The notes below the pieces were generated by a model. It ran no database searches. It had not been told where the DNA came from and saw only the letters and a program-made list of their open reading frames with translations. Source: Desulfonatronum thiosulfatophilum (lineage in GTDB: Bacteria; Desulfobacterota; Desulfovibrionia; Desulfovibrionales; Desulfonatronaceae). Taken from it: 64,000 nt of DNA. This document shows, piece after piece, positions 1 through 7,578 of this stretch (the first letter of the stretch is position 1; every line of letters starts with the position of its first letter). The stretch covers positions 62,001 to 126,000 of the forward strand of contig NZ_FMXO01000002.1 in the NCBI RefSeq assembly GCF_900104215.1, written 5' to 3'. Both the position numbers and the translations under genes were made by a program.

Positions 1-530
1 TCGACACCGCCTTCTACGATTTCTCCCCCGCCGCCGACGAATCCATCAAGGGCGATATCTACCTGCGACTGTTCCTGCTCTGCCTCAGAGCCAAAAACAT
101 CCCGAAATCACGAAAAATTCTGATTCAGATTCTGATCCTCTTGGCGCAACTCCCCGGTGACGTCACCTCCATGCACTGGATTCAAAAGATATTCCGCTAC
201 CTCTCTCAGGGCATGGACATCGACCGGGGCGTAGTGCATGATCTGGTCAAAGAGTACATTCCCCTGGACATGGAGGGAAAGATTATGACGATAGCTGAGC
301 AATGGAAACAAGATGGGCGTATGGAAGGCCGTGTTGAAGGCCGTGTTGAAGGCCGTATCGAAGGCCGCCAAGCCATTCTTCAACGCCTCGTCGCCAAACG
401 CTTCGGCCAGAACATCCTGGACATTCAGTTCCAGGAGCGCCTGCGTAAAGCCACGCCGGAACAGCTTGACCTCTGGGCTGAACGAATCCTGGACGCCAAG
501 AGCGTTGATGAGGTGTTCAAGGACAACTGA
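1..530 (+). CDS. Rpn/transposase-like PD-(D/E)XK family nuclease, 3' part
   Basis: The reading frame is open from base 3, so the gene begins outside the window; 175 C-terminal residues are visible. The protein has the usual end of the Rpn (recombination-promoting nuclease, YhgA-like) family: a helical region, then GR-x-EGR repeats (MEGRVEGRVEGRIEGR) leading into a C-terminal amphipathic helix with RF and LDLWAERIL-type motifs. Known members are DNA endonucleases that promote RecA-independent recombination and are often phase-variable or mobile. The catalytic PD-(D/E)XK core lies upstream and cannot be checked. A good terminator follows the stop. The family call rests on the repeat and tail, so it is probable rather than certain. 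Confidence 0.72.
   Translation, partial: DTAFYDFSPAADESIKGDIYLRLFLLCLRAKNIPKSRKILIQILILLAQLPGDVTSMHWIQKIFRYLSQGMDIDRGVVHDLVKEYIPLDMEGKIMTIAEQWKQDGRMEGRVEGRVEGRIEGRQAILQRLVAKRFGQNILDIQFQERLRKATPEQLDLWAERILDAKSVDEVFKDN
321..368 (+). repeat. four tandem 12-bp units coding (M/V/I)EGR
   Basis: Four consecutive 12-bp units with core GAAGGCCG(T/C) encode the MEGR-VEGR-VEGR-IEGR run in the Rpn-like protein. Units two and three are identical. The unit length is a multiple of three, so copy-number change would keep the frame. Such a run is a plausible slippage site. Confidence 0.85.
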
Positions 531-560
531 CTCAAGCCAATCCGAAATATCGAATTCAGT

Positions 561-591
561 AAAGGGAAGCCATCCGGCTTCCCTTTCTTTT
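561..591 (+). terminator. Rho-independent terminator after the Rpn-like gene
   Basis: An 11-bp perfect stem, AAAGGGAAGCC / GGCTTCCCTTT (561-571 and 576-586), with the 4-base loop ATCC, is followed by CTTTT. It lies 30 bases after the stop at 530. Confidence 0.9.
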
Positions 592-812
592 GCAGAGGGG
601 ATAGTGCCAGGTTAAATCAGTAGTGTTGTTTTCGCATACACCCTCCGGCCCCCATTCGCCGCTACGTCCGTTCCGCATCATCCTCGCCGACTTCGCAACT
701 TTCCATTTCATTTTATTGCCAACCACGCGCATCCGGCATAAATCCCTTTGCGGCCTCCGAAACCACCTCTCCGAACCGGCAACCACAAGAACACGAGAGT
801 TCGATATCTGAA

Positions 813-1565
813 ATGTCCCAAGAACCTTCCTCCGCAATCGCGCTGCACGATCTCTGCTTCTCCTATCCGGACAACCCCGACGTACTCCGAGACCTCAACC
901 TCGTCATCCCTCCGGGGCAGCGGGTCGGGCTGATCGGCCCGAACGGAGCGGGGAAGACGACCTTGTTCATGAGCATCTGCGGCATTCTCAAGCCGACGTC
1001 CGGCCGGGTCCTGGTCCAGGGCGAGCCCGTGACCAGCGGCAGCTTCAACCCGCAAGTGGCTCTGGTTTTTCAGAAATCCGACGATCAGCTGTTTTGCCCT
1101 TCGGTCTGGGAGGATGTGGCGTTTGGGCCCGAGAACATGGGCTTGTCCGGCGAAGAGGTGAACCAGCGGGTCCGGGAGGCGCTCAACACCGTGGGCGCCA
1201 TGGATCTGGCCCAGCGTCCCGTCCATCACCTCTCGGAAGGCGAAAAACGCATCGTCTCCATTGCCGGAGCCCTGGCCATGCAGCCGCGGGTGCTCATCTA
1301 CGACGAGCCCAGCGCAGGCCTGGACATCCGCGCCAGACGCCGGCTGATCACCTTGCTCAAACAGGGCGACCAGACCTTGCTCATTGCCTCCCACGACCTG
1401 GAATTGGTCCTGGAAGTTTGCGAACGTGTCGTGCTCATGGATCAGGGCCGCATCGTCGCAGACGGCCCTGCTCTGGAAATCATGGCCGATGAAGACCTGA
1501 TGACGGCTCACGGCCAGGAAAAACCCCACTCCCTGATTCCCCACTGCCTGCCCCATAAACACTGA
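813..1565 (+). CDS. ECF/CbiO-type ABC transporter ATP-binding protein (orphan)
   Basis: A 250-residue ATPase of the energy-coupling-factor class that powers cobalt, nickel or vitamin uptake. Visible motifs are Walker A GPNGAGKT (42-49), Q-loop Q87 in the typical ECF context FQKSDDQLF, signature LSEGEK (140-145), Walker B VLIYDEP (160-166), D-loop SAGLD and switch His194. A C-terminal tail rich in His, Pro and Cys (from about 233) is unusual and could bind metal, which is inference. No T component (CbiQ) or substrate-binding component (CbiM) is next to it, so it is an orphan here. No Shine-Dalgarno sequence precedes the ATG at 813; the first beta strand begins soon after it, which supports this start. 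The substrate cannot be told from the sequence. Confidence 0.85.
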   Translation: MSQEPSSAIALHDLCFSYPDNPDVLRDLNLVIPPGQRVGLIGPNGAGKTTLFMSICGILKPTSGRVLVQGEPVTSGSFNPQVALVFQKSDDQLFCPSVWEDVAFGPENMGLSGEEVNQRVREALNTVGAMDLAQRPVHHLSEGEKRIVSIAGALAMQPRVLIYDEPSAGLDIRARRRLITLLKQGDQTLLIASHDLELVLEVCERVVLMDQGRIVADGPALEIMADEDLMTAHGQEKPHSLIPHCLPHKH

Positions 1566-1651
1566 GTATGCCTTGCTTCGCCGCGCAGTCCCATTACGTG
1601 AGGCTGCCGCACCCGCGAACATCAAATTGCTTCTCGATACAAATTACGGCC

Positions 1652-1686
1652 GCAAAAAAACCCGCTTCCAGCAAGAAGCGGGTCTT
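1652..1686 (-). terminator. Rho-independent terminator for the HU-like gene pair
   Basis: A 9-bp stem, ACCCGCTTC / GAAGCGGGT (1660-1668 and 1675-1683), has an A7 tract on its left. Read leftward this gives a hairpin followed by T7, right after the stop at 1710. Confidence 0.88.
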
Positions 1687-1709
1687 GGATAGAATTTTCA
1701 TATCCGAAC

Positions 1710-1952
1710 CTATTGTTTCAATACGCATTTCACCAGAGCATTTTCCGGATGATAGGTCAGGAAATCATCACCCTGGCCTTTATCGATGCTCAACGAGCCC
1801 AGCTGCGGAAGATCCACGGCATTGCCGTCTTTCAGCGTCTTGGCGGGCACGGAAAAAATGGCGTCCACGATTTTTTCCGCTGTGGCGTCGTCTTTGACCA
1901 CTTCGGAAAGACCATCCTTCAACGCGTTGATATATGTTCTTTTCTCTATCAT
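1710..1952 (-). CDS. short HU/IHF-like protein, paralogue 1
   Basis: An 80-residue protein starting MIEKRTYINALKDG. The pattern of two N-terminal helices, a Val-Asp-Leu-Pro-x-Leu-Gly strand (compare VELPGFG of HU) and a following beta strand matches the dimerisation half of the HU/IHF fold. The long DNA-binding beta arm with its GRNP-type motif and the C-terminal helices are missing or much altered, so classical HU binding is doubtful. The ATG at 1952 has AGGAG upstream and gives the same N terminus as the neighbouring paralogue, so longer upstream extensions are not used. It is probably co-transcribed with the second copy (start 2292), about 100 bases upstream. Confidence 0.66.
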   Translation of the reverse strand: MIEKRTYINALKDGLSEVVKDDATAEKIVDAIFSVPAKTLKDGNAVDLPQLGSLSIDKGQGDDFLTYHPENALVKCVLKQ

Positions 1953-2020
1953 CTTAAGTCTCCTGTCGTTTGCCATGTCGACAATCGTCGTCAACTCATT
2001 GTCATCCGATGGCGTGCGGC

Positions 2021-2040
2021 GCGGCTGAGTCTTCAGCCGC
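2021..2040. other. 8-bp perfect hairpin between the HU-like genes
   Basis: GCGGCTGA / TCAGCCGC (2021-2028 and 2033-2040), loop GTCT. It lacks a T tract on either strand, so it may be an mRNA processing or stability element between the two paralogues rather than a terminator. Confidence 0.5.
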
Positions 2041-2052
2041 GGGTTCGTCCCC

Positions 2053-2292
2053 CTAACGTCCAAGGCTTTGCATCAGTTCATCGGAAGGCTTGAAGCAAAG
2101 ACAATTCTCTCCCGCGGAACGGTCGATATCAATGTGTCCCAATTTTGGAAGCTCGACGGAATCTCCGTTCTCCAGGGCCTTCACGGGAACATGGAAAACA
2201 ATGTCCAGCATGTTTTCCGCAATGTCGTCATCCGTGACCACGTCCGGCAGACTTTCCTTCAACGCTTTGATATACGGGCTTTTATCGATCAT
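2053..2292 (-). CDS. short HU/IHF-like protein, paralogue 2
   Basis: A 79-residue protein starting MIDKSPYIKALKES, clearly paralogous to the 1710-1952 product. Shared pattern: M-I-(E/D)-K-x-x-Y-I-x-A-L-K, then (D/E)LP(Q/K)LG and an I-D strand. It keeps the HU dimerisation pattern but, like its neighbour, lacks the DNA-binding arm. The ATG at 2292 follows GGAGG with good spacing. A heterodimer of the two products is an inference from HU biology. Alternatively they are small proteins that only share the HU fold. Confidence 0.62.
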   Translation of the reverse strand: MIDKSPYIKALKESLPDVVTDDDIAENMLDIVFHVPVKALENGDSVELPKLGHIDIDRSAGENCLCFKPSDELMQSLGR

Positions 2293-2670
2293 GGTGAATC
2301 CTCCGGGGTTGCATTTTGGTGAATGATCAGCTCCCATACGACGCGACAAAAGCCGAATCCGCCCTGAATCCAGCCGATCGGCACATCAGGGTCGCGGACG
2401 ACCTTCGGGAAAGAAGTTTCAAGTCCGAAACCCAAGACTTCTTGCCGAAACTTATTTTTCAAAAAAAATGCCAATCGGACCTGGACGGTATATCCCTTAA
2501 TTCATTACGCAACAACACCGCACGTGAGACAAAGCTCTATCCGTTTCTCTACAATCAAGAACTCTATCTTGCGACTTTGGAATAGGCGAACGCCCCGGCT
2601 CTTCTAAGGGATTTGAATGATACTGGAACAACTTTTTCGCACGGGGCTGGAAGAAAAGAACCTTGAATGT
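2293..2670. other. intergenic stretch without a supported gene
   Basis: Only short frames with TTG or GTG starts cross this stretch, none with a ribosome-binding site and a protein-like pattern. The sequence near 2460 has an A8 run. It presumably holds the promoter of the HU-like pair, but no clear -35/-10 pair was seen. Confidence 0.5.
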
Positions 2671-2872
2671 GAACCGCCCGCTTCGCTCAAGGCGCCGAGG
2701 CAAAGAAAAAGAATTTGTGGCTTCTGCTTGAAAATGCAGCCGCCACAAGGCTTCAAGCCTGATGGCATTTTTATCCCGACAGGGATCGAGAATCTTTTGG
2801 AAAGCAGCTCTTTCCCTGCTTTCCAAAATCTTTCCTTGGCGTCCTTGGCGTCCTGAGCGAAGCGAGCGGTTC
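2671..2872 (-). repeat. dispersed 200-bp palindromic repeat, copy A
   Basis: The ends are inverted repeats: GAACCGCCCGCTTCGCTC at the left, and the reverse complement of GAACCGCTCGCTTCGCTC at the right. Inside is a shorter palindrome built on TTTTGGAAAGCAG / CTGCTTTCCAAAA. Its reverse complement matches the copies at 11047 and 63760, so this copy is inverted relative to them. It lies downstream of trkH and codes for nothing recognisable. Confidence 0.85.
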
Positions 2873-2997
2873 CCTATTTCTGGTTTACTTGCACCAATGA
2901 ATCAGTGATCGAGCAAATGGCATGTCGGGTACTACACAATCCCAAGCAAAATCATACTTCCCTTTCTGATCCCTGTTTTTACCGAACGCTCTAGGTT

Positions 2998-4449
2998 TCA
3001 GCGCTTCCAGAACGCCGGAACCAGAAAGATGATCATGGCGTAGAGTTCGAGTCTGCCGAGGAGCATGCACCAGGAGAGCAGCCATTTGGCGGCTGTAGGA
3101 AGATGGGCGAAGTTTTCAGCGGGACCGACGCTGCCGAAACCCGGACCGATATTGCCCATGGCCGCGATGGACGCCGTGAAGGCGGTGGTCATGTCCAGTC
3201 CCATGGCGGTCAGGAGCAGGGACGCCGCAATGTACAGCACCGCGAAGAGCCCTAAAAATCCCCAGACGCCGGCCAGCACGTTCTCCTCGACCACCTTGCG
3301 GTCCATTTTGACCTGGACAACGGCGTGCGGGTGGATGATCCGAAAGCACTCCCGGAAGATGTGCTTGAACATCAACTGAATGCGCATGCATTTCACGCCG
3401 CCGGATGTGGAGCCCGCACAACCGCCGACGAACATGGCCAGGAAGAGGATGCCCTTGGCCAGAGGCGGCCAGGTTTCAAAGTCCGCCGTGGCGAATCCGG
3501 TGGTGGTGATGATCGAGACCAGATTGAAGGCGCTGGCCAGCAGGGCGTCCACCGGCGAGGCATACGCCTGGACGAGCCAGAGGTGCAGCGCGATGATCGC
3601 CACGGTCGCGAGGATGAGAAAGAAAAAGAACCTGGCTTCGGAGTTGCGCCAGAGCGCCAGAGGTTTTCCGCGCAATGCCTGGTAATGCAGCGCAAAGCTC
3701 ATCGCCCCGAGAAACATGAACACCGTGACCACGAGATGCAGGTATGCGCTCTGATAGTGGCCCATGGACAGATTCTTGGTGGAGTAGCCGCCGGTGGCGA
3801 TGGTGGTGAAGGTGTGGCACAATGCGTCGAAAACCGTCATCCCGCCCAGAAACAGCAAGATCGCCAGCACCACGGTAAAGAGCAGGTACACCTTCCATAA
3901 CGTCAGGGCCGCGGCCCGGACGCGAGGCTTGATCCGGTCCTGCCTGCCTCCGGAGAATTCCGTCCGGTAGAGGTGCATTCCTCCCACGCCCAGAATCGGC
4001 AAGACAGCCACCGAAAGCACGATAATGCCCATGCCGCCCAGCCATTGGGTCATGCTGCGCCAGAAAAGCAGACCCGGCGCCACGGCCTCAATGTCCGTGA
4101 GCACGGAAGAGCCTGTCGTTGTCATTCCGGAAACGGATTCAAAAAAAGCATCGGAGAAGGTGTCGAAGACGCCGCCGAAATAGAAGGGCATAGCCCCGAA
4201 AAAACCGGCGCTGATCCAGCACAGGGCCACAATCAAGATGGCTTCCCTGCTGGTCACGGTCTCCGGAGCATGCTTGCGCCACCCCAAAAAGAGCGCCAGT
4301 CCCAGCGCGGTCACGCAAATCATGGACCCCAGCAGCGCACTGGTTCCGGAGTCCTGATAGTACAGGGAACAGAGCAGGGCCGGGAACATGAACAGCCCCA
4401 CCGCGGCAATGATCGCGCCGGTAAAGGAAAAGACGCCTCGCCAATGCAT
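2998..4449 (-). CDS. trkH: Trk-type potassium uptake protein, membrane subunit
   Basis: A 483-residue integral membrane protein of the TrkH/KtrB family, which carries K+ into the cell with TrkA as regulator. The fourfold M1-P-M2 arrangement is visible. The filter segments are TTTGSS (about 110-115), IATGGYS, ITTTGFA and AMGNIGPG, each keeping the key glycine. An N-terminal pair of extra helices precedes the first pore unit, as in TrkH. It starts one base after the stop of trkA and is surely co-transcribed with it. No other oddity seen. Confidence 0.95.
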   Translation of the reverse strand: MHWRGVFSFTGAIIAAVGLFMFPALLCSLYYQDSGTSALLGSMICVTALGLALFLGWRKHAPETVTSREAILIVALCWISAGFFGAMPFYFGGVFDTFSDAFFESVSGMTTTGSSVLTDIEAVAPGLLFWRSMTQWLGGMGIIVLSVAVLPILGVGGMHLYRTEFSGGRQDRIKPRVRAAALTLWKVYLLFTVVLAILLFLGGMTVFDALCHTFTTIATGGYSTKNLSMGHYQSAYLHLVVTVFMFLGAMSFALHYQALRGKPLALWRNSEARFFFFLILATVAIIALHLWLVQAYASPVDALLASAFNLVSIITTTGFATADFETWPPLAKGILFLAMFVGGCAGSTSGGVKCMRIQLMFKHIFRECFRIIHPHAVVQVKMDRKVVEENVLAGVWGFLGLFAVLYIAASLLLTAMGLDMTTAFTASIAAMGNIGPGFGSVGPAENFAHLPTAAKWLLSWCMLLGRLELYAMIIFLVPAFWKR

Positions 4450-4450
4450 G

Positions 4451-5815
4451 CTAGAAATACTTCAGCTTCACGGCCAGGGAACGCTCCACCCGCTCGATGG
4501 TTCGGCGAGTGGAGAGGATGATGATGCGATCCTGGGGCAGGATAATGGTTTCACCGGTCGGGATATGCACGTCCTCGCCCCGGATCACGCAGAGAATCAG
4601 AGCGCCCTTGGGAAAATGCAGATCCTTGATGGGCTTGTTCACGATGCTGGAATTCTCCAGGGCCACGGCCTCCAAGGCCTCCGCCTCCTCGCCCTTGATG
4701 GGCACCGAGGAAATGACCTTGCCGCGGCGGACATGGCGCAGGATGGTGCTGACGGCGGCAATCCGCTGGCTGATCACGTTCTCCAGACCGATGGCCCTGG
4801 CCAGGGGGACGTAGGTGAACTTGTTGATTCGCGTGATCGTCTTGTCCACGCCGAGACTTTTTGCCAGGAGCGAGATCAGGATGTTGGTCTCCTCGCTGCT
4901 GGTCAGGGCGAGCAAAGCGTCCATGTCCTGAATGTTCTCCTCCTGCAGCAGGTCCACTTCCGAACCGTCGCCGTGCAGCACCACGGTTTGATCCAGTTCT
5001 CCGGCCAGAAAACGGCATCGCTCCAGGTCCATGTCCACAAGTTTGACGGAAAGGCCTTTTTTCTCCAGCCTTCGCGCGGCCAGCAACCCGACGCTGCCTC
5101 CTCCAATGATCATTATCTGGCGAATTTTCTTGGTGCAGGGATTGAACAACGGCATGACATTGTTCACCTGTTCGCTCTCGCAGATGAAATAGATGATGTC
5201 CTCCTCATGGATGTCGTCTTTACCCGTCGGGATCACAAGTTTTTCCCCGCGGATAAGCGCGGCTACGATAAACCGGTCATCCCGGTAGCGTTCCGGGACG
5301 TCCATCAACCGGATCCCCAGCAGCGGACTCTCCGGACAGACCCGGACGCCCACCAGACTGACTCGACCAGCGGCAAACTGATTGACCTCCAGGGCTCCGG
5401 GAACCTCCACCATCCGTTCCAGGGAATGGACGACCTCCTGATCCGGGTTGATGACGTGCGCGATGTTCACGATTTCCCGGGTCAGGGCGGACTTAAAGTG
5501 CATGTATTCCTGATTGCGAATCCGGGCCAGCTTGGTGATGTTCGGAGCCAGAGCGCGGGCAAAGAGACAAGCCGTGAGATTGGTCTCGTCGCTGTCCGTC
5601 ACCGCCAGAAAAAGTTCGGCCTTCTGCAAACCGGCCTGTTCCAGCAGCACGGGGCTGCTGCCCGATCCCAGGATCGTCTGCACGTCCAGGTGATCGTTGA
5701 TCCGCTTGATGGCGTCCGGATTCTTGTCGATGATCACCACGTCCTTGTTTTCCGTGGACAGCCGCTGGGCGACCCTGAACCCGATCTCGCCTGCTCCGAT
5801 GATCACGATGCGCAT
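4451..5815 (-). CDS. trkA: Trk system potassium uptake regulatory protein
   Basis: A 454-residue peripheral protein with two RCK repeats. Each has an NAD-binding Rossmann N domain, with IIGAGEIG near residue 4 and IIGGGSVG near residue 237, followed by a TrkA-C domain. Length and duplication match E. coli-type TrkA. It gates TrkH (immediately downstream on the same strand) in response to nucleotides. The ATG has a GGAGGGACC-type ribosome-binding site. The antiporter gene at 5846-7423 is transcribed just before it, so the three genes form a potassium/pH homeostasis operon. Confidence 0.95.
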   Translation of the reverse strand: MRIVIIGAGEIGFRVAQRLSTENKDVVIIDKNPDAIKRINDHLDVQTILGSGSSPVLLEQAGLQKAELFLAVTDSDETNLTACLFARALAPNITKLARIRNQEYMHFKSALTREIVNIAHVINPDQEVVHSLERMVEVPGALEVNQFAAGRVSLVGVRVCPESPLLGIRLMDVPERYRDDRFIVAALIRGEKLVIPTGKDDIHEEDIIYFICESEQVNNVMPLFNPCTKKIRQIMIIGGGSVGLLAARRLEKKGLSVKLVDMDLERCRFLAGELDQTVVLHGDGSEVDLLQEENIQDMDALLALTSSEETNILISLLAKSLGVDKTITRINKFTYVPLARAIGLENVISQRIAAVSTILRHVRRGKVISSVPIKGEEAEALEAVALENSSIVNKPIKDLHFPKGALILCVIRGEDVHIPTGETIILPQDRIIILSTRRTIERVERSLAVKLKYF

Positions 5816-5845
5816 GAGCGGTCCCTCCTTGTCGACTCGACGATC

Positions 5846-7423
5846 TCAGCCCGAAAGGCGACATCCTTCCAGAGCGCTTCGCACTAGTCCCGCCCCGGCT
5901 TGTTCGTACATGTTGTAGGCCGTGCAGACGCCGATTGCCGAAAGCTCCTCCACTTCCTCGGGAAAACGGGCAATTGCCGCGACCTGGCACTCGAAACCGA
6001 AATTACGAAGTTGTTGCGCCGCGTACATATTGCCGTAGTGGTTGGGCATGGCGAGAATGACCAGCTCCAACCGCAGATCCTTGCGGAGTTTCAACCAGAA
6101 TTCGGTATCGCAGGCATCTCCCAGGATGACGTTGCGCCCCTGGCTCCGATTGAAGTCCACCCGGTCCGGGGCATGCTCCACGCCGCAGATTTCCTTGCCA
6201 TACGTTTTTTGCAGTTCATCGTACGCGCCGGACCCTATGCGCCCCATTCCCAGAACCACGGCCTTCACATCGCCTAAATCTATGGGGGCGTCATGAGGAT
6301 GACAATAGCTGCGCTCAAAGCGGCAGAGCCAGCCGAAGATTTTCCGGTAGACATATTCGGAATGGGTGCTCAGAGGTGAAGACACCGCAAAGCTGATGCT
6401 CACGGTCATGGCCATCACCAGGAGCCAGTCCGGGGTCAAGAGACCCTGCCCCACGGCAATGGCAGCCACGATCAGCCCGAACTCGGAATAGTTGGTCAGG
6501 CTCAGGGAGGCGAACAGACTGGATCGAGCCCGCAGCCCGAATTGACTGACGATGAAGTGATAAATGCCCGTCTTGAAGGGCAGAAGCAGGCAGAGCAGGA
6601 CCGCGGCCACGAGCATTTCCAGAGTCGGCAGCCCCGTCATGCCGATGGACAGGAAAAAACCCACCAGCATCAGTTCCTTGAAGCCGAACAAGGCCTTGGA
6701 CAGTTCCGACGCCCTGGGATGTCCGGCAATGAGCACCCCCAGCACCAACGCCCCCAGATCAGGCTTGAGTCCGACCAGGGAAAAGCCTTCAGCCCCGACG
6801 CCCAGCGCAATGAACAGCCCGCAGAGAATGAACAACTCTCCCCTGCCCGCCATGTCCATCAATTTGTACAGCACGGGTCGCAACAGCGGCAGAGCAAGCA
6901 CGCTCAAGGCCCAGATACTCGGGAGCTTGCCCGCGGATGCGCTCAGAAACAGCACCGCGAACAAATCCTGCATGATCAGGATTCCAATGGCTATTCTGCC
7001 GTAGAACGCGGTCAAATCGCCCTTTTCCTCAAGCACCTTGACCGCAAAGACCGTGCTGGAAAAGGCCAAAGCAAAACCCAGAACCAGAACCGTCTGCCAG
7101 GACATGTCCATGAGTGAAGATTGAAACAAGTATTGCCCGAGCAGCAAGACGCCGCACATGAATGCGGTCGTGACGAGCATCTGAACCATTGAACTGGCCC
7201 AGATCTCCGCCTTGAGCAAACCCCGCACGTCGAGCTTCAGGCCGATGGAAAAAAGCAGGAGCTTGATGCCCAGATCGGCCACGAAATCCAATCCCTGCGG
7301 GGTTTCCAGCCCGATCATGTGGTAAGCGAAACCGGCCACCAGGAACCCGACCATGGGCGGCAGGCCGATTCGGGTCAGTGCCAGGCCGAAGGCAAACGCG
7401 AAGCTTACCAGAATAACAAGCAT
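5846..7423 (-). CDS. CPA2-family cation:proton antiporter with C-terminal RCK_N domain
   Basis: A 525-residue protein. Residues 1 to about 385 form 11-12 membrane segments of the Na+/H+ exchanger (PF00999) type, with the PPMVGFLVAG start and the LGFALAFSSTVFAVKVL stretch typical of KefB/YbaL. From about 400 a TrkA-N Rossmann domain is seen (VVLGMGRIGSGAYDEL). Family members export K+ or Na+ in exchange for H+ under nucleotide or glutathione control. It is shorter than E. coli KefB and lacks a final TrkA-C domain. Its stop is about 30 bases before trkA on the same strand. The substrate is unproven. Confidence 0.9.
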   Translation of the reverse strand: MLVILVSFAFAFGLALTRIGLPPMVGFLVAGFAYHMIGLETPQGLDFVADLGIKLLLFSIGLKLDVRGLLKAEIWASSMVQMLVTTAFMCGVLLLGQYLFQSSLMDMSWQTVLVLGFALAFSSTVFAVKVLEEKGDLTAFYGRIAIGILIMQDLFAVLFLSASAGKLPSIWALSVLALPLLRPVLYKLMDMAGRGELFILCGLFIALGVGAEGFSLVGLKPDLGALVLGVLIAGHPRASELSKALFGFKELMLVGFFLSIGMTGLPTLEMLVAAVLLCLLLPFKTGIYHFIVSQFGLRARSSLFASLSLTNYSEFGLIVAAIAVGQGLLTPDWLLVMAMTVSISFAVSSPLSTHSEYVYRKIFGWLCRFERSYCHPHDAPIDLGDVKAVVLGMGRIGSGAYDELQKTYGKEICGVEHAPDRVDFNRSQGRNVILGDACDTEFWLKLRKDLRLELVILAMPNHYGNMYAAQQLRNFGFECQVAAIARFPEEVEELSAIGVCTAYNMYEQAGAGLVRSALEGCRLSG

Positions 7424-7467
7424 AATGATTCTCCAATCCTATTCGCAACTTAATAACGGTCCGCAAA

Positions 7468-7494
7468 CAAAAAAAGTGGATCCTGGATCCACTC
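7468..7494 (-). terminator. terminator downstream of cydC
   Basis: The inverted repeat AGTGGAT-CCTGG-ATCCACT (7475-7493) with an A7 run to its left gives a hairpin plus T7 for leftward transcription. It lies about 85 bases past the cydC stop. Confidence 0.82.
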
Positions 7495-7578
7495 TGTTCA
7501 GCACCAGCAGCATGCTCACCTATTCCTCAACTACGAGAACTGTCAAGAAATGCAACCAGGGTCATATGAAGCGATTGT

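Noticed and set aside
708-1625. 305-residue leftward frame opposite the ECF ATPase
   Set aside because: No motif and shadow composition; the ATPase has all ABC motifs in the other strand.
2289-2474. 61-residue leftward frame starting with TTG upstream of the HU-like pair
   Set aside because: No Shine-Dalgarno, overlaps the HU-like gene start, and no recognisable pattern.
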